Assembly: GCA_008671135.1 (NCBI GenBank)
Contig: RQAP01000022.1
Span: 1 to 42,020, forward strand
Reading direction: 5' to 3'
Length of the DNA stretch: 42,020 nt
DNA from: Collinsella aerofaciens
Lineage (GTDB): Bacteria > Actinomycetota > Coriobacteriia > Coriobacteriales > Coriobacteriaceae
Part shown: positions 7,950 through 17,535 of the stretch, piece after piece
How the letters are laid out: each line of letters starts with the position of its first letter
How positions within the stretch are numbered: the first letter of the stretch is position 1
Made by a program: the position numbers and the translations under genes
Notes under the pieces: generated by a model
What the model was told of the DNA's origin: nothing
The model's database searches: none
Seen by the model: only the letters and a program-made list of their open reading frames with translations

Positions 7950-10103
7950 TTACTGAACTTTGCTGGCGAACTCGAGGTATTGCATGCGCTGCAGCTTGTC
8001 GATCGTCGAGGCGTATGGGCTGTCTTCAGATTCCAAGTCGTAGCGCAGCCCGTCGGCACCAAGGTAGCCGGCGACATTGATGGTGGGCACATCTGACCTT
8101 GTTGCAAGCAGGGCCTTTTGATAGTCGGTGAGCGGGGCGCCGATCTTATTAAGGGTAATGGCTGCAACCTCGTTTGCCCCGACGGTGTCGTAGACGTTGA
8201 GCTCGGTATTGCCGGCGATTTCATAGTTAGCCCAGACAAAATATGTCGACTGATAGATACGGAAAGCGTGGCTTGCCGTATCTTCCTGAGGGTACAGCTC
8301 GTCGTTGAGAGTCGTTGCGGCGCTCGGCTGATGGTCGCCAAAAAAGACAAGGACAACCGGTCTGCCGATATTGCGGAGCTCGTTGATAAAGTACTCGAGG
8401 TCCCGGTCGGATGCGTTGATGCAGGTGAGATAGGTGTTGAGCGCGCTATTGGCGCCCTCGCTGGCTCCCTCGACCCAATAGTTTGTCAGCTCCTCGGCGG
8501 GAACGGTGCCATAGTCGTAGCCGCCGTGATTTTGCATCGTGACGTCAAAGATGAACTGCGGGGCTTCGTCGGTTCTAAGCAGGTCGAGTATCTTGTCGTA
8601 GGTGGCGTAGTCGCATACGCCGGCATGGTAACAGGGCGCACCTTCGAAATTGCCGATTGAAAGAAAGTCTCCAAAGCCCAGCTGCTGATAGATTTTATCT
8701 CGATGGTAGTTGACGGGGTTTTGCGGGTGCATAGCGGTAGCGGTATACCCAAGCTCCTTAAGGTCCTTTGCCAGGCTGTTGACGCCATTCATCTGATATA
8801 GCTGATAGGGGATTTTGCCTAATCCGACAAAGGCCGTTGTCGCTCCGGTCAAAAATTCGAATTCGGAGTTCGCCGTTCCGCCACCGGCGACCGAAGCGAG
8901 CATGGTGCCGCGAACAAGTGTGTCGGGAAGCGAGTTGTAGAATGCGGGGCCGGTGTACCCGGCCGCCTGGAGCTGCTCAAAGCACGAAAGGTCGCTAAAA
9001 CTCTCATTCATGACGGCAACAATCGTCGGCTTGATTTCATTGAACTGGGCAACGGCCGCCGCGCGCTGCTCGCTCGAGCCATACGTGCTGTCGTAGGTGG
9101 CGGCGAGCTTCTGCTCGATGCTCTGCGCCTCATCGGGCGTATAGTCTTCGGGCTTCTCAATGGGCAACTCGTTGACCATTTCGGTGAACGAAGTGATAAA
9201 ACCCTGAGACGCATACGTGGTGATGGGCTGCCAACGGTCAAATCCAAAATTCAGCGCCTGCTCCAAGTCGATGCTGGAAAAGCCCGAGAGCCCCATAACG
9301 GTCACTAGCAGAAAAGCGCAGAGGTTAGCGGCGATTGCGGGGAAGACATGGGTGGGCGTACGGAGCTTTCTCGGTCGGATAAGCGAAAGAAGCCCTAGGG
9401 AAATCTCCAGCAGGGCTAGAGAGGTTACGATTCCGGCGGTAAAGGTAAACTCGTATCCCTCGCTCACTTCCATTGCGGTGCCAAGGGCCAAGATATCGCT
9501 TGGCAGGATGGCCTCGCCTTTAAACGTTATGACGAAGTGCTCGGCAATGCCAAGGATGCAACAGACGACGGGCACGAGGGCCATGACGCCTCCATGACGC
9601 TGTCCCAGCAAATAAAGGGAGAGCAGAACCGTCGCGAGCAGCCCGACGGAAAACCCGAATGAGTTGGCGGGAATGCGATAGAACGTTTCGTTACAGGCAA
9701 TTTCGAGTGAAACGAACGAGAGCGCTGAAACAGCGGCGATGACAAGGATGTCACGGCAAATACAGGCAACCGTTCCCGTCGCAAGATCGGTTTGGTCGAT
9801 AAGTCCCGAAACCAAGGGCTCGACAAGAAGTATGACGGCGGTAGCACCGAGCGCCGAATAAGAAAGGACCCATAGGGAATTGTCCTCATTTACGAGCAAT
9901 TGATTCGTAATCCATGCAGCTACCATGCCGAGCGGGATGAGGAGCGTCGCGCACCAAAAGACGCGGGCAATGGGCGGCTTTTCATTGTGTTTGATTGAAA
10001 AATATACACGCACCACGACGATGGCCACGATAAGGACGGCGATGAATATGGGCAGATTGGCCATGTCGCTCGAAGTGATTTCAAGGGGGATATCTTCGGT
10101 CAT
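7950..10103 (-). CDS. LtaS-type membrane phosphoglycerol transferase (sulfatase fold)
   Basis: Probably polymerises or adds glycerol-phosphate onto a membrane-linked glycan, as lipoteichoic acid synthases do, outside the membrane. The 717-residue protein has several hydrophobic helices in residues 1-275 (for example 17-36, 51-70, 78-95, 150-168, 175-190, 260-275). An extracellular alkaline-phosphatase-like domain follows from about 355. Its metal and catalytic residues are visible: E367 in MNESFSDL, nucleophile T410 in GGGTANSEFE, H526 in QNHGGYDY and D590/H591 in FFGDHQPS. ATG 10103 follows AGAGGAA; a longer in-frame extension has no ribosome site. It is divergent from uvrA. The acceptor cannot be read from sequence. 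Confidence 0.88.
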   Translation of the reverse strand: MTEDIPLEITSSDMANLPIFIAVLIVAIVVVRVYFSIKHNEKPPIARVFWCATLLIPLGMVAAWITNQLLVNEDNSLWVLSYSALGATAVILLVEPLVSGLIDQTDLATGTVACICRDILVIAAVSALSFVSLEIACNETFYRIPANSFGFSVGLLATVLLSLYLLGQRHGGVMALVPVVCCILGIAEHFVITFKGEAILPSDILALGTAMEVSEGYEFTFTAGIVTSLALLEISLGLLSLIRPRKLRTPTHVFPAIAANLCAFLLVTVMGLSGFSSIDLEQALNFGFDRWQPITTYASQGFITSFTEMVNELPIEKPEDYTPDEAQSIEQKLAATYDSTYGSSEQRAAAVAQFNEIKPTIVAVMNESFSDLSCFEQLQAAGYTGPAFYNSLPDTLVRGTMLASVAGGGTANSEFEFLTGATTAFVGLGKIPYQLYQMNGVNSLAKDLKELGYTATAMHPQNPVNYHRDKIYQQLGFGDFLSIGNFEGAPCYHAGVCDYATYDKILDLLRTDEAPQFIFDVTMQNHGGYDYGTVPAEELTNYWVEGASEGANSALNTYLTCINASDRDLEYFINELRNIGRPVVLVFFGDHQPSAATTLNDELYPQEDTASHAFRIYQSTYFVWANYEIAGNTELNVYDTVGANEVAAITLNKIGAPLTDYQKALLATRSDVPTINVAGYLGADGLRYDLESEDSPYASTIDKLQRMQYLEFASKVQ

Positions 10104-10221
10104 GGACGTTCCTCTGTTACGGCAAATTAAGTTCAGTATTAGATTACTGTAACCTTTCCACGGCATTTCGAGAAACAAAGCGCCCGATACGCAAAGCTAA
10201 AGGTCTGCGAATCTTGTATTA

Positions 10222-10235
10222 CGAACATCTGTGCG
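10222..10235. promoter_or_regulatory. Candidate LexA (SOS) box upstream of uvrA
   Basis: CGAACATCTGTGCG matches the Gram-positive/actinobacterial LexA consensus CGAAC-N4-GTTCG in 9 of 10 defined positions. It is 62 nt ahead of the uvrA ATG and just upstream of a possible -10, TAAACT (10248-10253), so a bound repressor would block the -35 region. Confidence 0.6.
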
Positions 10236-10296
10236 CGTCGAGTGCGCTAAACTCATCGACAGTATGATTCGATGCAATAGGAGGCAAGGAGCTTCC

Positions 10297-13176
10297 ATGT
10301 CTGATTCTTCTATCGTTATTCGCGGCGCTCGTGAGCACAACCTCCGTGATATCGATGTTTCCATTCCGCGTGACCAACTCGTGGTCATTACCGGTCTTTC
10401 TGGCTCGGGCAAGAGTTCGCTGGCATTTGACACTATCTATGCCGAGGGCCAGCGTCGATACGTCGAGAGTCTTTCGAGCTATGCGCGCCAGTTCTTGGGC
10501 CAGATGGACAAACCCGACTTGGATTCAATCGACGGCCTTTCGCCGGCGGTGTCGATCGACCAAAAGACGACGTCTAAAAACCCTCGCTCGACGGTTGGCA
10601 CCGTAACCGAGATTTATGACTATCTGCGCCTGCTGTTCGCCCGTGTGGGCACCCCGCACTGTCCCGAATGCGGCCGCGTCATTGAGCGCCAGACGACCGA
10701 CCAGGTTGCCGACAAGGTCTTGGCGGCGGGGGAGGGCCGCCGCGCGTTTGTGCTGGCACCGGTGGTGCGCGGGCGAAAAGGCGAGTACACCAAACTGTTT
10801 GAGGACCTTCGCGCCGAGGGCTTTAGCCGCGTGCGTGTCGACGGTGAAGTGCGCTCGCTCGACGATCCGATCGATCTGGACAAGAAGTTCAAGCACGATA
10901 TCGAGGTCGTGGTCGATCGCATCGTGATCCGTGAGAACTCTCTTGGCCGTATCGCCGAGTCTGTTGAGCAGGCGACCGCGCTGGCTCACGGCAATGTAAA
11001 CGTGTACATGCTGCCCGATCGTGATGCTCCCGAGGGGACCGAGGGCGAGCTTCTGGAGTATTCGTTGGCCTTGGCGTGCCCGGAGCATGGACACTCCATC
11101 GATGACCTGCAGCCGCGTGATTTCTCGTTCAACGCGCCCTATGGCGCGTGCCCCGAGTGCGATGGCCTGGGCTTTAAGAAGACGGTCGATGCCGAGGCCC
11201 TAATCGAAGACCCCTCGAAGTCGATCGCCGACGGGGTCTTTGGCAGCCTGTTTGGCAACTCTAACTACTATCCGCAGATTTTCGCTGCGGTCTGTAAACA
11301 CTTCAAGGTGAGCGTCGATACGCCGTGGGAGGACTTGCCCCCTCGGGTGCGTCGTGCATTCTTGGATGGCCTGGGCGATACGAAGATCTCGGTCGACTAC
11401 CAAAAGCTCGACGGACGTCGCAGCCAGTGGGATACCAAGTTTTCGGGCGTTCGCAACATCCTGTACGAACGCTATACCGAGACGACGAACGAGAACACCA
11501 AGGCGCGCCTGGAGAAGTACATTCGCGAGGAGCCGTGCTCGACCTGCCACGGCGCTCGTTTGCGCCCTGAGATGCTCGCCGTCACCGTGGGCGGCAAGTC
11601 CATTTACGAAGTTTGTTGCCTGTCGTGCCGTGAATCGCTCGAGTTTTTTGAGGGCCTGGAACTCACCGAGCGCCAACAGTTTATCGGCGGCCGTATCGTC
11701 AAGGAAATTCTGGAGCGCCTGCGTTTTCTGGTCGATGTTGGACTCGACTATCTGACACTCGATCGCGCCTCGGCGACGCTTTCCGGTGGCGAGGCACAGC
11801 GTATTCGCTTGGCAACGCAGATCGGCGCGGGTCTCATGGGCGTGCTCTATATTCTGGACGAGCCCTCGATCGGTCTTCATCAGCGTGACAACGAGCGCCT
11901 GATCAAGACGCTCGAGCGCCTGCGCGATATCGGCAATACCGTTATCGTTGTCGAACACGACGAGGATACAATCCGTGCCGCCGACTACGTGATCGACATG
12001 GGGCCCGGCGCCGGTGTCAACGGCGGACACGTAGTCGCGGCGGGAACGCCTGCTGATATCATGGCGTGTCCTGAGTCGATGACGGGCGCTTATCTGACCG
12101 GCAAACGAATGATTCGGGTGCCTGATGAACGGCGCAAGCCCGGTCGCGGCTGCCTTAAAATTACGGGCGCTCGAGCCAACAACCTCAAAAACGTTACCGC
12201 CAAGATCGAGTTTGGTACGCTTACGGTTGTTACCGGCGTGTCGGGATCGGGCAAGAGCTCCCTGGTTACCGACACCATTGCGCCTGCCCTTACGAATGCT
12301 ATTCACCGTTCGACGCGCCCTGTGGGTCCGTATAAAAAAATCGAGGGCATCGAGTGTATCGATAAGGTTATCGATATCGACCAGTCGCCGATTGGCCGCA
12401 CGCCGCGTTCCAACCCTGCTACCTATATCGGCCTGTGGGATGATCTTCGCGCGCTGTTTGCGAGTACGCCGGAGTCGAAGGCGCGCGGCTACTCGCCGGG
12501 TCGTTTCTCCTTTAATGTGAGTGGCGGGCGCTGCGAGGCGTGCAAGGGCGACGGGCAGATCAAGATCGAGATGCACTTCCTTCCCGATATCTACGTTCCC
12601 TGCGAAGTTTGCGGCGGTAAACGCTACAACCGCGAGACACTCGAGGTCACCTACCGTGGCAAGACCATCTCGGACGTGCTCGACATGAGCGTCACCGAGG
12701 CGCTGGCCTTCTTTGGGAATATCCCGCAGATTAAGCGCAAGCTCCAGACGCTGTACGATGTAGGCTTAGGCTACGTGAGCCTGGGCCAGCCCGCCACGAC
12801 GCTCTCGGGCGGCGAGGCGCAGCGTGTGAAGCTCGCCAAGGAGCTTCATCGACGCCAGACGGGCAAGACGTTCTATATTTTGGACGAGCCGACGACCGGT
12901 CTTCATTTTGAGGACGTCCGCCAGCTGCTCGATGTGCTGCAGCGCTTGGTCGATGCGGGCAACACGGTGCTGGTGATTGAGCACAACCTTGATGTCATCA
13001 AGGTTGCCGACCGCCTGATCGATATGGGTCCCGAGGGCGGTAACGGCGGCGGAACCGTCGTGGTTTCGGGCACACCGGAGCAGGTTGCGGACTGTCCGCA
13101 GAGTTATACGGGCAAGTTTTTGGCGCCGTTGCTCAGGCGTGACCGGGAGCGTCAGGCTCAACTTGATGCTCAATAA
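10297..13176 (+). CDS. uvrA: Excinuclease ABC subunit A
   Basis: DNA-damage sensor ATPase of nucleotide excision repair; a dimer loads UvrB at lesions. The 959-residue protein has two ABC modules: Walker A GLSGSGKSSL (about 31-40) and GVSGSGKSSL (about 648-657), and two signature motifs, TLSGGEAQRIRLA and TLSGGEAQRVKLA. Zinc-module cysteines appear as CPEC...; CPECDGLGF and CSTCHGAR; and CEACKGDGQ with CEVCGGKRYN. The start is ATG 10297, the family-typical beginning SIVIRGAREHNLRDI, behind AAGGAG (10286-10291). An upstream in-frame ATG (10231) would lie inside the LexA box. Likely SOS-induced. A hairpin terminator follows. Confidence 0.97.
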   Translation: MSDSSIVIRGAREHNLRDIDVSIPRDQLVVITGLSGSGKSSLAFDTIYAEGQRRYVESLSSYARQFLGQMDKPDLDSIDGLSPAVSIDQKTTSKNPRSTVGTVTEIYDYLRLLFARVGTPHCPECGRVIERQTTDQVADKVLAAGEGRRAFVLAPVVRGRKGEYTKLFEDLRAEGFSRVRVDGEVRSLDDPIDLDKKFKHDIEVVVDRIVIRENSLGRIAESVEQATALAHGNVNVYMLPDRDAPEGTEGELLEYSLALACPEHGHSIDDLQPRDFSFNAPYGACPECDGLGFKKTVDAEALIEDPSKSIADGVFGSLFGNSNYYPQIFAAVCKHFKVSVDTPWEDLPPRVRRAFLDGLGDTKISVDYQKLDGRRSQWDTKFSGVRNILYERYTETTNENTKARLEKYIREEPCSTCHGARLRPEMLAVTVGGKSIYEVCCLSCRESLEFFEGLELTERQQFIGGRIVKEILERLRFLVDVGLDYLTLDRASATLSGGEAQRIRLATQIGAGLMGVLYILDEPSIGLHQRDNERLIKTLERLRDIGNTVIVVEHDEDTIRAADYVIDMGPGAGVNGGHVVAAGTPADIMACPESMTGAYLTGKRMIRVPDERRKPGRGCLKITGARANNLKNVTAKIEFGTLTVVTGVSGSGKSSLVTDTIAPALTNAIHRSTRPVGPYKKIEGIECIDKVIDIDQSPIGRTPRSNPATYIGLWDDLRALFASTPESKARGYSPGRFSFNVSGGRCEACKGDGQIKIEMHFLPDIYVPCEVCGGKRYNRETLEVTYRGKTISDVLDMSVTEALAFFGNIPQIKRKLQTLYDVGLGYVSLGQPATTLSGGEAQRVKLAKELHRRQTGKTFYILDEPTTGLHFEDVRQLLDVLQRLVDAGNTVLVIEHNLDVIKVADRLIDMGPEGGNGGGTVVVSGTPEQVADCPQSYTGKFLAPLLRRDRERQAQLDAQ

Positions 13177-13196
13177 ATAGGCGATTCAGTTTATGG

Positions 13197-13232
13197 GCGC
13201 CATCGACTCCTTGTGATTCGATGGCGCTTGCT
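13197..13232 (+). terminator. Terminator after uvrA
   Basis: GCGCCATCGA (13197-13206) pairs perfectly with TCGATGGCGC (13218-13227) across an 11-nt loop, followed by TTGCTGTG. The stem is strong but the T-tract is poor. Confidence 0.65.
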
Positions 13233-13308
13233 GTGCCGAAGTGACGTATGCAGCCGAATTGGACATATACTTAATCCTTGCGTCCGAATGCGAGAGAAAG
13301 GATATGTC

Positions 13309-13809
13309 ATGGCAAAGGCTGTAAAGACGCCAAAAACCAATGCGATGCGCGAGCTGGAAAGTGCCGGCATTTCCTATGTTCTACATACGTACGAAGACGA
13401 TGGTGATGAGTCGGTGGGCCTGGGGGTCGCGATTTCGGAGCAGCTTGGCGAGGAGCCCGGTCAAGGATTTAAGACTTTGGTCTGCGTGACGCCGTCCAAC
13501 GACTATGTCGTGTGCTGCATCCCTGTTGCCGACGAGCTCGATCTAAAGTCCGCCGCGCGTGCCGCGGGGGAGAAGTCCTTGGCCATGATGCATGTGAAGG
13601 ATTTGCTTGCGGCGACTGGCTACGTTCGCGGCGGCTGCAGCCCGGTCGGTATGAAAAAACGCTACCGGACGCTCATTGACGAGACATGCGTCCTTTGGGA
13701 TACCATTTTTATTTCGGGAGGCAAGCGTGGTTATCAGCTCGAGCTTGCACCCGATGATTTAATTGCATTTTGCGGGGCGACGGTTGCCGCGATTACGAGA
13801 GAGGACTGA
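13309..13809 (+). CDS. ybaK: YbaK/EbsC-family Cys-tRNA(Pro) deacylase
   Basis: Trans-editing enzyme expected to hydrolyse Cys-tRNA(Pro) (and similar mischarged tRNAs) in the cytoplasm. The 166-residue protein fits the family length and shows its characteristic segments: GQGFKTLVC near residue 55, DLKSAARAAGEKSLAM near 80-95, the diagnostic GYVRGGCSPVGMKKRY near 104-119, and GKRGYQLELAPDDLIAF near the end. The start is ATG 13309 with AAAGGA 6 nt upstream; the in-frame ATG at 13213 lies inside the uvrA terminator. It is followed by murJ after 3 nt, so it heads a ybaK-murJ-uvrC transcription unit. Confidence 0.92.
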   Translation: MAKAVKTPKTNAMRELESAGISYVLHTYEDDGDESVGLGVAISEQLGEEPGQGFKTLVCVTPSNDYVVCCIPVADELDLKSAARAAGEKSLAMMHVKDLLAATGYVRGGCSPVGMKKRYRTLIDETCVLWDTIFISGGKRGYQLELAPDDLIAFCGATVAAITRED

Positions 13810-13812
13810 GCG

Positions 13813-15495
13813 ATGCCGCAGGAAGAATTGAAGTGCGGAGCTCATTTTGCAAAAGAATCTGCGCCTCAGACACCCTCATCCGAAGTTTCTTCGTCGCGAG
13901 ATGACACTGACGACATGGGCTCGTCGGACTACTCCACGGTTGGTCGTTCCGCCGGGCTTATGACCATTCTGACTATCGTGTCTCGCGTCACCGGTTTTAT
14001 CCGCACGTGGGCAATGGCGGCCGCTATCGGCATGTCGCTACTCTCGTCCTCCTATCAGGTCGCCAACAACCTGCCCAATATGCTCTACGAACTCGTGATG
14101 GGTGGCATGCTCGTGACGGCGTTTTTGCCCGTGTACATGGGCGTGAGGCGTGAGCAGGGTCGCGAGGCCTCGAACGAGTACGTGGGCAACCTGCTTGGCA
14201 TTCTGCTTTTGGTGCTGGGTGGCATTTCGTTGCTGGGGACCGTGTTCGCCCCGGGCTTTATCTGGACGCAATCGTTCCTTTCGGGTGACGGCGGCAGCAT
14301 GGATACCGCTGCGTTCATGTTCCGTTTCTTTGCCATCCAGATTCTCTTTTATGGTTTGGGCTCGGTGTTCTCGGGCGTTCTCAACGCACACCGCGACTAC
14401 TTCTGGTCGACGTTTGCCCCGGTCCTCAACAATGTGATCGTCATTGCGAGCTTTATGGGTTTTGCGCCCGTGTCCGCACAGTTTGGCGAACGTGCCGGCA
14501 TCATCTTGATTGCGGCCGGTACGACCCTCGGTGTCTTTGTTCAGATGGCATGTCAGATTCCCGCGCTTGGCAAGCACGGCGTGCATCCCCATATCCATAT
14601 CGACTTTAAGGACCCCGCGCTGCGCCAGACGATTGCGCTCGGTATCCCGACGCTGCTCGCCACGGTGTGCATGTTTGTCTCGACTTCTATCACCAACGCT
14701 GCCGCGCTGGTGGTCCAGCCCGAGACGGGTCCTTCCGTCATCGCCTATGCGCGCCTGTGGTACACGCTGCCCTACGCGCTGATTGCCGCCTCGCTTTCGA
14801 CGGCGCTCTATACCGAGCTCTCTCATGACGCACAGGAGAAGGATTACGACAGCGTTCGCACGGGCATTTCGCGTGGCGTCGCCCAGATGCTGTTCTTCCT
14901 GATTCCGTTCGCACTGTACCTGATTGTCTTCGCACGTCCGCTCAACATGATTTACTGTGCCGGCAAGTTCGATGAATCCGGCGTGGCGCTGGTGTCCGAG
15001 TACCTTGTCTACCTGGCGCTCTCGCTGCCGCTCTACGGCGTGGTCGTGTTGATGCAGAAGAGCTTCTCTGCCTTGCTCGACATGAAGCCCTATAGCCGCT
15101 ATTGCCTGTATTCCGCCATCGGCCAGGCTGGCTCGGTTCTGCTGTTTGGCGTTGTGCTGGGCTTCGGTATGCCGGCAATCGCGCTTTCGTATGTTGTCGA
15201 CTACGTGATCTTGGTCGGCTGTTCGCTGTGGTGGCTGCGTCGTCGCCTGCGTGGCCTTCAGGTCAAATCTATCCTGCATGGCGGTTTCTTTGGCCTTTTG
15301 CTCGGCGGCCTAGGGGCTGCCGCAGGCGCCGGCGTCATGTGGGCGCTTGAACACTTTGTCGGGGTACTTGGCGGCTCGATTCTGATTACTCTTGGCTATG
15401 TTTGCGTTGCGGGTGTCGTCTCGCTTGCTGTTACCTTTGGCCTTGCCGTCGTTCTTAAGATGCCCGAGGTCTCGGCGCTGCTTCGTCGCAAGTAG
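13813..15495 (+). CDS. murJ: MurJ/MviN-type lipid II flippase
   Basis: Polytopic membrane protein of the MOP superfamily that moves lipid II across the membrane for peptidoglycan synthesis. After a hydrophilic tail of about 45 residues comes the family signature TILTIVSRVTGFIRTWAMA, then SSSYQVANNLPNMLYELVMGGMLVTAFLPVY. The remainder forms about 13-14 hydrophobic helices, ending in a short basic tail (MPEVSALLRRK). Its length of 560 is typical of MurJ without the actinobacterial kinase-like C-terminal extension. ATG 13813 lies 3 nt after ybaK and its stop abuts the GTG of uvrC. Pairing a wall flippase with uvrC is a positional oddity only. Confidence 0.93.
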   Translation: MPQEELKCGAHFAKESAPQTPSSEVSSSRDDTDDMGSSDYSTVGRSAGLMTILTIVSRVTGFIRTWAMAAAIGMSLLSSSYQVANNLPNMLYELVMGGMLVTAFLPVYMGVRREQGREASNEYVGNLLGILLLVLGGISLLGTVFAPGFIWTQSFLSGDGGSMDTAAFMFRFFAIQILFYGLGSVFSGVLNAHRDYFWSTFAPVLNNVIVIASFMGFAPVSAQFGERAGIILIAAGTTLGVFVQMACQIPALGKHGVHPHIHIDFKDPALRQTIALGIPTLLATVCMFVSTSITNAAALVVQPETGPSVIAYARLWYTLPYALIAASLSTALYTELSHDAQEKDYDSVRTGISRGVAQMLFFLIPFALYLIVFARPLNMIYCAGKFDESGVALVSEYLVYLALSLPLYGVVVLMQKSFSALLDMKPYSRYCLYSAIGQAGSVLLFGVVLGFGMPAIALSYVVDYVILVGCSLWWLRRRLRGLQVKSILHGGFFGLLLGGLGAAAGAGVMWALEHFVGVLGGSILITLGYVCVAGVVSLAVTFGLAVVLKMPEVSALLRRK

Positions 15496-17442
15496 GTGCG
15501 TGTGGCCGGTCACGACAACATTCCAACACTCGCCGAGCAGGTTTCGCGCGTTCCCACGCAGCCCGGATGTTACCTTTGGAAAGATGCCAAGGGCGATGTC
15601 ATCTACGTTGGCAAGGCGAAAAACCTGCGTTCCCGTATGCGCCAGTACGTGACGCTGCAGGATGAGCGCCAAAAAATACCGCTCATGATGCAATTGGTTG
15701 CGAGCTTTGACTACATCGTTGTCGAAACCGAGCATGAGGCGCTTGTACTCGAGCGCAACCTGATCGGCCAGTACCATCCGTACTTTAACGTCGACCTCAA
15801 GGATGACAAGAGCTACCCCTTTATCGCCATTACAAAGGGCGACCTGTATCCCGCTATCAAATACACGCGCGAGCGTCATAAGCCGGGAACGCGTTATTTT
15901 GGTCCCTATACCGATAGCCGCGCGGCGCGTGAGACCATTGACACGCTGCGCAAGGTGATCCCGATCTGCTCGGCTTCTTGTGCGGAGTGGCGTCGTTGTC
16001 GTCGTATCGTCGAGTCCCACAAGGGCGAGGAAGACATCGTCAATATGATTTGCGCACAAAACGGGCGTCCCTGCTTTGACTACCATGTCGGGCGCGGCCC
16101 GGGTGCGTGTGTCGGCGCGATTTCCCCGGCAGACTATGCCAAGAACGTCAAGCGTGTCGAGCGCTTTTTGTCGGGCCATCGCAAGGATGTCGTCGATGAG
16201 CTGACCTCCGAGATGACGGATGCCGCCGAGGCGCTCGACTTTGAGCGCGCGGCACGCGTCAAACGTCGTTTGGAGGTCATCAGGGGTCTGGACGATCGTC
16301 AGCAAGTCGTTTTTCCCTCCAGTGTCGATATCGATGTCATCGGGTTCTATCGCGAGGAGACCATCTCCGCCGCTTGCGTCTTCGTCGTTCGCGAGGGCCG
16401 AACAGTTCGCACCTGCGAGTTCATTCTCGACAAGGGTCTTGATGTTGACGAGGAAGAGCTCCAGTCGGGCTTTCTTAAGCGCTATTACGACGAGACGGCT
16501 GATATTCCAGCTGAGGTCAACCTTTCCGTCGAGCTTGAGGATGCGGAGGCGCTGGGGGAGTGGCTTGCGGGCAAGCGTGAGCGTTCCTGCCATCTCCATA
16601 GGCCGCAGCGTGGCGAAAAGCACCGTCTGCTCGATATGGCATCCAAAAATGCGCGCCATGCCCTCATGCGCTACATGATGCGAACGGGGTACGCTGACGA
16701 CCGCACCAATCAAGCGCTCCTGGAGCTCGAAAGTGCGTTGGCGCTGCCATCGCCGCCGTTGCGTATCGAGTGCTTCGATATCTCTACACTGCATGGCACC
16801 TTTACGGTCGCCTCGATGGTGGTGTTTACCAACGGGCGCGCCGACAAGAGCCAGTACCGTCGTTTTAAAATTCAGGCCGAATTGGACGAGGCAAACGACT
16901 TCGTGTCGATGTCCGAGGTTTTGGGACGACGCTATGCTCCCGAGCGCATGGCCGACGAGCGCTTTGGCTCGCGCCCCGATTTGCTCGTTGTCGATGGCGG
17001 TAAGCCGCAATTGACCGCTGCGATCAAGCAACTTGAGGCTCTTGGGCTCGATATACCAGTTTGTGGCTTGGCGAAGGCCGACGAGGAAGTTTTTGTGCCT
17101 TGGGACGAGACTCCTGTCGTGCTGCCGACCGGGTCTGCTTCGCTCTATCTAATTAAACAGGTACGCGATGAGTCCCACCGATTTGCCATCACGTTCCACC
17201 GTGAGTTGCGCGATAAAGCCATGACGGTTTCGGTGCTCGATGACGTTCCAGGCGTGGGACCCACCAGAAAACGTGCCCTTATGCGCCATTTTGGCTCGAT
17301 GAAGCGTTTGCGCGCGGCGAGCGAGCAAGAGATCGCGAAAGTTCGCGGCATACCTGCCGATGTTGCCAAGGCGGTCCACGAGGCACTCGTTGCATGGAAT
17401 GCCGAGCGCGCCGAGGCGGCGGCTGGCCATTCCGATAGCTAA
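15496..17442 (+). CDS. uvrC: Excinuclease ABC subunit C
   Basis: Dual-incision nuclease of nucleotide excision repair. Domains in order: GIY-YIG nuclease (about 15-105, with GCYLWKD and VIYVGKAKNLRSR), a cysteine-bearing linker (158-205), the UVR motif LDFERAARVKRRLEVI, the RNase H-like endonuclease (RIECFDIS ... LLVVDGGKPQL) and C-terminal helix-hairpin-helices (VPGVGPTRKRALMRHF). The length of 648 is normal. The start is GTG 15496, directly after the murJ stop; GTG 15502 is an alternative and neither has a clear ribosome site. Oddity: the third of four cysteines that in other UvrCs ligate a [4Fe-4S] cluster is Gly201, in a linker carrying three additional cysteines (C162, C168, C186). Confidence 0.96.
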   Translation: MRVAGHDNIPTLAEQVSRVPTQPGCYLWKDAKGDVIYVGKAKNLRSRMRQYVTLQDERQKIPLMMQLVASFDYIVVETEHEALVLERNLIGQYHPYFNVDLKDDKSYPFIAITKGDLYPAIKYTRERHKPGTRYFGPYTDSRAARETIDTLRKVIPICSASCAEWRRCRRIVESHKGEEDIVNMICAQNGRPCFDYHVGRGPGACVGAISPADYAKNVKRVERFLSGHRKDVVDELTSEMTDAAEALDFERAARVKRRLEVIRGLDDRQQVVFPSSVDIDVIGFYREETISAACVFVVREGRTVRTCEFILDKGLDVDEEELQSGFLKRYYDETADIPAEVNLSVELEDAEALGEWLAGKRERSCHLHRPQRGEKHRLLDMASKNARHALMRYMMRTGYADDRTNQALLELESALALPSPPLRIECFDISTLHGTFTVASMVVFTNGRADKSQYRRFKIQAELDEANDFVSMSEVLGRRYAPERMADERFGSRPDLLVVDGGKPQLTAAIKQLEALGLDIPVCGLAKADEEVFVPWDETPVVLPTGSASLYLIKQVRDESHRFAITFHRELRDKAMTVSVLDDVPGVGPTRKRALMRHFGSMKRLRAASEQEIAKVRGIPADVAKAVHEALVAWNAERAEAAAGHSDS

Positions 17443-17535
17443 ACACGAGCCTAAACAACTGATATACATGATTGCGCGATTTTCAACCATTTATTTCGCC
17501 ATGATTGCCTGCTGATTTCGGGTTTTATTAACGCT

